This document shows, in pieces, positions 31,221-40,292 of a stretch of DNA of 40,292 nt. Origin of the DNA: Diphasiastrum complanatum (Eukaryota; Streptophyta; Lycopodiopsida; Lycopodiales; Lycopodiaceae). The DNA is taken from assembly GCA_029204225.1 (NCBI GenBank), contig MU835287.1, positions 1 through 40,292 of the forward strand. The letters run 5' to 3'. Both the position numbers and the translations under genes were made by a program. Every line of letters starts with the position of its first letter. The first letter of the stretch is position 1. The notes below the pieces were generated by a model. That model was not told where the DNA came from. It searched no databases and saw only the letters and a program-made list of their open reading frames with translations.

Positions 31221-32783
31221 TGTAGTGGGTTTCTTTCGTTGCCTAACCTGAATCCAAGATCTAGTCAATCTAGCATCAAAGAGACGGAGTTAGTTGTCAC
31301 GCATAGGTTCGTTCCCATGAGAGCGATAGTTTAGTTCAGATTTCAACATGAATGGAGGATTCACATCTATCTCTACATCCATTGACCCTACTCTTTAACA
31401 CTACACATCCCTTAACACTTACAATCTCTTAACACTACACATTCACAATAGAGATAGCTTACTCTTTCTCTCTCTCCCTTTCTCTCTCATAAAATGTATA
31501 ATAACATACAATCCCAATAACACTCAGATCCAACAATTAGCAAAATCCAAATATGTTAAAAATTGTAAAACATATCTATCATCTATTGTTAATGTTTGGG
31601 GGATCCTACCCATGTAAATATTTTGTACATATCCAAGGTATGTGAATTGAGCACATATCCTTGTAGAATAGGACGAGTTTGGGTTAGGTAGATCAAATTT
31701 CAGTGACTTGGTCAATTATGACCTTGTAGAAACTCAAGCCACAATAAATGCATAATGTCCTAAGTTTCCATAGTGACATGCAAAGCATGCAATCACTCTA
31801 ATGGACACATGCATGTAGATTTGTACATGGCTAGTTGAGAAATTGCCATTTGGAGAAAGTAGGTAGGAGTTAGGTGTAACCTATGCATGCTAGTAGTTAG
31901 GTGTCAAGTTAATAGTTGTTTGCACTTGAATAGGTGTAGGATGTGCATTGAATGCAAGGAGTACCACGAATTTTGGCTCTCCTATATATGTACATATCAT
32001 TCTCATTCACAAAGTAATGAAGAACCAAAGTTTTGTAGCTATCTCATGCTTGGTTGGATCTAAACTGTTTTTTCTTGTTATCTCTCTAGCTCTCTCTCTC
32101 TCTCTCTAACTCGTGTTGAGGCTAATGCATATGCATTGTAATCTTGTACTTTTAACCATTCTTTGATTCATTGCTATCGTAGTCTATTGATTAGCATGCA
32201 AGATTGTGAATTAGCCATATCTTCTGAACTAGATCTTGTTGAACAATCTAGAATCAGGGTACTGTGCCAATCACAAAGCTTAATCAAGATCAGTCACTCT
32301 TGTGGACATTCTCCACACATGTGAATTCTGGATTTTTCAACAAAATAAACATGAGAGATGGAGTAAAAGTGATAGAGAGCAAGGACATTCATCAATTCAT
32401 TTATGAAGAAAACCAATCTGCTTTATTGAAATGAAGAAATGAACATCGGGAGCAACTCGAGTTGGTCCCTTCTTATAGTAGAGAGGAGGATCCTGGCCTC
32501 TGAATCCTATTGGTCCAGTCTTGCCTCTCCTTTTATTCAAATTTAAAAAAGTGTGGGAACCAAAAAAATTGGAGGGAAACCCAACTTTATTCAATAACTT
32601 GACATTTAGGCCCTGCGACATTAACAGTCCCGCAAAAAGGCCTAAAGTCCTTTTATTAACTTTTAACTAGTCAATCAAATAACTATGTGATCATTGGGTT
32701 GGACTTACACATGCAGGGTGCCAAATTCCTCTCACTTATTAACTAGGGTTAGGGTTGCCTTGAGATCCGCAAACCCTCCAACA
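31221..32783 (-). repeat. 5' LTR of gypsy G, split by a solo copia LTR
   Basis: 31221-31553 and 32343-32783 together match and extend the LTR at 26569-26964. The intact length is 769 bp once the insert and one AAATA are removed. In minus sense a TATA-like CTATAAGA (32478-32471) and AATAAA (32427-32422) suggest promoter and polyadenylation sites. Confidence 0.92.
31554..32342 (+). mobile_element. Solo LTR of copia family D, 789 bp
   Basis: Begins TGTTAAAAATTG and ends TTTTTCAACA, with TGTT/AACA terminal repeats. It is flanked by AAATA at 31549-31553 and again at 32343-32347. The gypsy LTR at 26569-26964 supplies the empty site (ccAAAAAagcatgagag at about 26878). Its ends match the LTRs of copia D1. 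TATA-like TATATATG lies near 31984. Solo LTRs arise by recombination between the two LTRs of one element. Confidence 0.95.
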
Positions 32784-33540
32784 TCCCTTGGGTGGATGGA
32801 ACAGAGGAAATGCCTATGATAACAGGCAAGGAGCTACATGAGTGGAGGGAGAAAAACGACAAGACAGTAGCCTTGCTATTATCTTCCATCGAAGATAGTC
32901 TCACACTTGACCTGGCTACACTGTCCAAAGCTAAGGAGATGTGGGATGCATTGCTCACCAGATTTAAGACGAAATCAAGAAGTCAAATCATGATGTTGGA
33001 AGATCAGCTGACGAATCTATAGTGGGATGAAAAAGACCTTACCTCTTTCGTGAGAAAGATGAAGGATCTGTTTCTATCACTACATAACTCTAGAGCAGAG
33101 AACACTGTGTCAACTGAGAAGCACCTCACATACCTGTTGAGAGCCTTACCCAAATCAATCCAGACAACAAGGACCTTGCTCGTGAAAGATCCTGCCATAA
33201 AACTTGAAAAGGCGATTGTCGAAATTCGAGAGGAAGTCGAGGCTAGAGAACATCTTGATCACAAAGATGGTTCTGACCAGTCCCTTTATGACAACAAAAA
33301 AAAATCAAAGAAACAATTTAAGCCTAAGAGGGAGTCCAATCAGAGGTAGAATCGTGATCAACAAGCAGAGGGGACCAACAAGAGCAACTAAAAGAGCAAA
33401 GGGAGGTCCAAGCAACAAGGTGCAGACAAGAAGACTTGCGTGAGATGCAGAAGAGACGGGCATACAATTGATACATTTTGGCTCAATCCCAAGATTGAGT
33501 GTATTCATTGCTACAAAAATGGTCAATAGCCGTGGATTGC
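32784..33540 (+). pseudogene. Copia A gag, second part, with zinc knuckles
   Basis: The reading resumes as PWVDGTEEMPMITGKELHEW and continues SSIEDSLTLDLATLSKAKEM, a TAG at about 33020, WDEKDLTSFVRKMKDLFLSL and LTYLLRALPKSIQTTRTLL. It ends in a basic region with CVRCRRDGHTIDTFW and CIHCYKNG, two degenerate zinc knuckles. This is a UBN2-type gag of a copia family distinct from B, C and D. Confidence 0.9.
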
Positions 33541-35078
33541 TGCCAGAACCCGAGAAATATATCAGCACAGAAAAGACAAGAGAACAACAATAGTTCATCC
33601 TATGTCGAGGAACCCGAGAGCCCGAAAATGGGCGAAGAAAGAACAAACAGAAACTGTTCGACCGCCTATATCTGTGAAGACGTGTGTGCAACATCAACAT
33701 CTGACACACATGAGGTGATTCTAGACTCAGGAGCCACCTCACACTTCGTGACATCAAGACGAAAAATGTCTAATTTCAGAAGTGCAGATCCTTCAAAATT
33801 CATAGTTCTTGGAGATGGATATAGACATCAAGTGAATGGTATTGGTTCACTATGGCTCAACACCAATGGTAGAGACATATGACTCGAAGAAGTTCTATTC
33901 GTGCCCACACTACAACAAGACTTGCTTTCTGTAGCAAGAATAGTAGATGCAGGAATGCATATGACGTTTTCTGACGAAGCATGCAATGTGGGTGACGCCA
34001 GTACCAGTACTTTAATCGCTCAAGGTAGAAGGAAAGGAAACCTATATCATCTGAAGATACACCTACCTGCAGATTAGGTGCATCAGACTCATGATGACTA
34101 TCTAGACACTCTGTGGCACAAAAGACTATTCCACATAAACTCAATGGCACTGTACCAAGCAAGCCATCATGGAGCAATAACAAGGGACAACATCTCGAAT
34201 GCAACCAGTTCGACCACCTGTGATGCATGTTTGAAGGGCAAGATGTCACGCACACCATTCGTCAAAGACTCCTACAGATTCTAGAGTTAGTGCATTTTGA
34301 CATCTGTGGACCATTCAACGTGATCTCAGTAGGAGGTTCAAAATATGATATAACCTTCATTGATGATTATAACAAATTTGCCATAGTGTATTTTATTCAA
34401 AATAAATCTGAACCACTTGATGAATTCACAGAATATGTGAATTCGACTGAAAGATGTACAGACAGCAAAGTGAAGCAGATCAGAATAGATCGAGGTGGTG
34501 AATACATCTCGAATCGCTTCATTGACTTCTACAATGATCGTGGCATCATTCACAGAAAAACTGCAGCCTACACATTGCAACACAATGGTGTTGCAAAAAG
34601 GAAGAACAGAACCCTCATAGAAGTAGCCAGATGCATGATGGGCGCCTACTCAAATGTTCCAAGGGTACTGTGGGCTGAAGCAGTAGCTATAGCCGCATAC
34701 ATCCAGAATAGAACAGACAAGTCTGGTGTCCGTCACATGACACCACACGAGCTATGGTGGGGTAGAAAGCCCAATCTATCTCACATCAGAATCTTTGGTT
34801 GTGCAGGTTATGCACATATTCCTGATAAGCTTTGAAAGAAGCTTGATGAGAAAGTCAAGCAGGGATTTTTGGTAGGTTATGACAACAACTCGTCATACTA
34901 CAGAGTCTACATGCCAGACATGAACACTGTGAAAACAGTGCGAGATGTCAAATTTGATGAGAGCAGGACAATGGCCAATGACGACCCTTTCAACTATGAA
35001 GTTCTGGAAAGACAATACTATGACCTACCGCAAGTAACAGAGGAAGTAGAGGACGAATACGAAAACGAAGATTTTTGA
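33541..35078 (+). pseudogene. Copia A protease and integrase
   Basis: Protease has EVILDSGATSHFVTS (about 33713). Pre-integrase has LFVPTLQQDLLSVARIVDAG and LWHKRLFHINSMA (about 34110), with the zinc site CDACLKGKMSRTPF. After a stop at 34282 the core reads VHFDICGPFNVISVGGSKYD and FIDDYNKFAIVYF, then RIDRGGEYISNRF and LQHNGVAKRKNRTLIEVARC. The C-terminal part has HIRIFGCAGYAHIPDKL, TGA at about 34833, FLVGYDNNSSYYRVYMPD and VRDVKFDES. Stops and frameshifts are scattered, so it is inactive, but the D,D,E residues survive. Confidence 0.9.
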
Positions 35079-36008
35079 GTCGTCTCCCATTCGAACGACG
35101 AATCTGACGAAGAAAGATTCGAGAGGCAACCTGCCGCCGCAGTTCCTGGAAACCAAGATGGTTCCGGATCGAGTAGAACAGATAAGGGCAAAGACATTGC
35201 TGTCCCAGGAGGATCTCCTAGAAGGTCGACAAGACCACGAAGAGCGCCAACAAGATATGTGCCAGGCAGTTCAGCTTCCACATCAGAAGAGTTCTGTGGA
35301 TTCAGTGGCGAACCACAGACTTTTGAGGAGGCGATTGAAAGTGCAGAGAATGATAGATGGATCCAGCCATGAATGAAGAGATGGAGTCCATGAGAAAGAA
35401 CCATGTATGTACATTGGAGTCATTACCGCATAAGCACAAGACTGTCAAATGCAAATGGCTTTTCAAGTTCAAATACGGACCAGATGAGAATGTGATGAAA
35501 TACAAGACAAGATTGATAACGAAGGGATTTTCTCAGAGATATGGTATTGACTACTCTGAAATCTTCTCTCCTGTCGTCAAACATTCGTCCCAACGTCTGT
35601 TATTTGCATATGCAGTAGCTTATGACCTCAGGATCCACATTGTGGACGAGAAGACAACCTTCTTGCATGGCGAACTAGATGAAGAGTTCTATATGGATCA
35701 ACTCCCAAGATATGTCTCGAATTGACTTCCTGACTATGCATGCAGAATGCACAAAAGTATCTACGGTCTGAAACAGTTAGCCCGACAATGGTTCAAGAAA
35801 AAAGATCAAGTCTTGAAATTATTAGGATTCAAGCCTCTGTTGGCTGATTCCAATGTATATGTCAGAGTTACAAATGGGCAGATCATCATCGTGGCTATGT
35901 ACGTGGACTACACTTTAATACTTTGCAAGAGTGAGCAGTTGATCGCTGAGGTGAAGACAGACATCTCGAAACATTCCGAGGTCGTGGATCTGGGAGAAGC
36001 CAGGTCAT
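35079..36008 (+). pseudogene. Copia A reverse transcriptase, truncated
   Basis: A linker is followed by FEEAIESAENDRWIQAMNEE (about 35320), CKWLFKFKYGPDENVMKYK, GIDYSEIFSPVVKHSSQR, VDEKTTFLHGELDEEFYMDQ, HKSIYGLKQLARQWFKKKDQ and MYVDYTLI. The catalytic YVDD has become YVDY (about 35900). The reading ends at DLGEARSLI (36008), where AT-rich sequence starts. RNase H and the 3' LTR are missing downstream; a pol C-terminus of copia type lies instead upstream, at 25240-25400. Confidence 0.9.
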
Positions 36009-38950
<2,942 letters not shown>

Positions 38951-39274
38951 ATATCATCCCACCCCTAATGTGTTGCAAGACCCACTGCAACTACAATCAA
39001 CAACGTCATCGATGTTGTATAATGGACAGTTGGCAAGAACGAGTTCATTCATTTTGACAATCTCTACATTATTCCACAATTTATTTTTTGCAATGACATC
39101 GATGGAAATATAGTTGTAAACGTCTCCTAGGCGATCAAAATCATCGTGAGGGTATGACAAAGGACAATCCATTTTAAACACCTTTGAAATTAGAACCACA
39201 CTTTTATCCGTACCAACTACTATGAAAAAACATGTTTCACTTGATTTAGCAGTTGAGACATTTCCAAATACAAC
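38951..39274 (-). pseudogene. Unidentified coding relic
   Basis: An open frame of about 105 codons runs on the minus strand without an ATG at its start: TVVFGNVSTAKSSETCFFIV, DKSVVLISKVFKMDCPLSYP, HDDFDRLGDVYNYISIDVIA, LWNNVEIVKMNELVLANCPL, YNIDDVVDCSCSGSCNTLGV. The composition is protein-like, with a cluster of cysteines (DCSCSGSC) at the end, before a stop. I do not recognise the family. A poly-T run at about 39279-39289 lies just upstream of it in sense. It could be an exon or a transposon fragment. Confidence 0.4.
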
Positions 39275-39453
39275 CGTTTTTTTTTTTCAAAAAAATAGAA
39301 CAACTGGAACATCTTCTCTTGAGTAGTCAATGTAGTGATCCTAAACAAAATCCTAAGTATACTTTATGTTAGGATTTGCAATGCTATTGGAAGTATAATT
39401 AGCAAAATTATGAAACTATAATAAATTTGTATAATTAACAAAATTATGAAACA

Positions 39454-39657
39454 TTAGCCCTTAGCTCTTGGCCCTTAGCCAGTGGCCCTTAACTCGTAGC
39501 CCTTAGCCCATAGCCGTTGGCCGTTGGCCGTTGGCCCTTGCTCCTAGGCCCTTAGCCTCAGCATTTCGCCCGTAATTTTTAACCCTTGGCCCTTGCCTCT
39601 AGGCCCTTAGCCCTTAACCCTAGCCCTTGTCCTTTAGTCCGTAGCCCCTAGTCCTTG
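39454..39657 (+). repeat. Degenerate TTAGCCC-type minisatellite
   Basis: About twenty words of the form TTAGCCC, TTGGCCC or GTAGCCC follow one another every 7-10 bases, with three consecutive copies of GCCGTTG near 39512-39534. The tract is interrupted around 39555-39580. Confidence 0.85.
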
Positions 39658-40011
39658 ACTTTTTTATATGTTTTGTGTTTTTTTCTTGTCGTTATTATTA
39701 CTTTTGTATTTATTTAAGATTTTTTACTAGTTTACAATTTCATTTTTAGATTTTTTATGTTTTTTTAGATATTTATTTATTTATTTTAGTTTTTTACATT
39801 TATGTTGTAATATACATATATATTAATTAAATTTTATGTCCCATTTTTTAAGTTTTTTTTAATTAAGATTAAATTATTTCAACGCTTTTTAGATTTTTTT
39901 CGTAGAGTTTTAAGTTTTTTAGAGGGTTTAAGTTTGTATAATGGTTCTTTTAAGATTTAGAACCATTTTTAACAATATTCCTTATTTTTTTAAATTTTTT
40001 ATTTTATTTTT
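39658..40011. other. T-rich spacer
   Basis: Extremely T-rich on the + strand with no coding signal. Words such as AGATTTTTTA recur irregularly and may be decayed copies of the repeat that follows. Confidence 0.5.
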
Positions 40012-40292
40012 TGAATATCTAGTTTGTTTACAAGTTACAGTTCTTTGTAGTTTCATTTTTTTATGTTATTTTTTTTATTTTTTATTTTGAAAATTTAGTT
40101 TTTTTTACACTATTTGTTATTTATTTATTTTTTATTTATTTATTTATGTTTATTTTTGGTTTTTTGAATATTTAGTTTTTTTGACACTATTTTTTTTTTA
40201 GAGTTTTTTATTTTTCTTATGCTATTCTTTGGTTTTTTTTTTTTGAAAATCTAGTTCTTTTGACACTATTTTTTTTTAGGTTTTTGACTTTT
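40012..40292 (+). repeat. T-rich tandem repeat, period about 77 bp, runs off the window
   Basis: The word TGAAWATYTAGTT followed by T-rich sequence and ACACTATTT recurs at 40012, 40088, 40165 and 40244, spacings 76, 77 and 79. The last copy is cut by the window end. Confidence 0.75.

Larger units (their letters stand above)
26569..32783 (-). mobile_element. Ty3/gypsy element G, internally deleted, nested in copia A gag
   Basis: Two LTR copies in the same orientation bound the element; in minus-strand sense each begins TGTTGGAGGG and ends CCCACTACA. Between them, in minus sense, are half an integrase, a spacer, a long accessory ORF and a purine-rich tract. PBS, gag, protease, RT and RNase H are absent. 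Flanks are TCTCC on the left and TCCCT on the right, so only a partial target duplication can be seen, but the interrupted copia gag fixes the insertion point. Confidence 0.9.

Noticed and set aside
32376-32731. Separate small insertion in the right gypsy LTR
   Set aside because: No terminal repeats or target duplication flank it, and it holds the LTR promoter-like signals. A deletion in the left LTR explains the difference better.

Overview
This is nuclear DNA of a land plant. The window holds one apparently intact host gene, a two-exon tau-class glutathione S-transferase (6849-7643, + strand). Most of the rest is decayed LTR retrotransposons (Ty1/copia and Ty3/gypsy), a MITE, simple repeats and AT-rich spacer. 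Tau GSTs restrict the source to vascular plants. The density of nested elements and a DUF7869-type gene relic suggest a large genome, perhaps a fern, lycophyte or gymnosperm, but the species cannot be fixed from the sequence.

Left part (1-5361). A copia element with internal deletions (D1, +, 1 to about 2810) abuts a truncated copia element of another family (E, -, about 2811-4421). E begins with a primer-binding site complementary to the first 39 nt of plant initiator tRNA-Met, then an 800-bp, almost perfectly palindromic LTR-like block (4562-5361).

GST region (5362-9788). The GST is preceded by a degenerate TTTTTGGCGGTT repeat cluster and two CACGTG boxes. It is followed by AT-rich spacer containing a tandem repeat of about 150 bp.

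Nest 1 (9789 to about 19020). Copia C (12435-18402, two 613-bp LTRs, near-matching 5-bp target duplication, about 4% LTR divergence by hand count) sits inside the RNase H region of an older relative, copia B.

Middle (19213-25080, - strand). A broken DUF7869 gene is split by a perfect Tourist-like MITE (TAA target site, 16-bp TIR). Copia F follows, then a further copia fragment H fused to F; H carries an in-frame 87-bp duplication of its RNase H motif.

Nest 2 (25240-36008). Copia A has its gag gene split by a gypsy element G (26569-32783). One LTR of G is itself split by a solo copia LTR of the D family (31554-32342) with a perfect AAATA duplication. G has lost everything between its 5' LTR and mid-integrase but keeps a long coiled-coil accessory ORF between integrase and 3' LTR; all six of that ORF's premature stops are TAG.

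Right end (36009-40292). AT-rich spacer, a (CT)67 microsatellite, a short unidentified coding relic, a TTAGCCC-like minisatellite, and a T-rich tandem repeat of about 77 bp that runs off the window.

The retroelement genes are inactive relics and form no pathway with the GST, whose product would conjugate glutathione to electrophiles in the cytosol.
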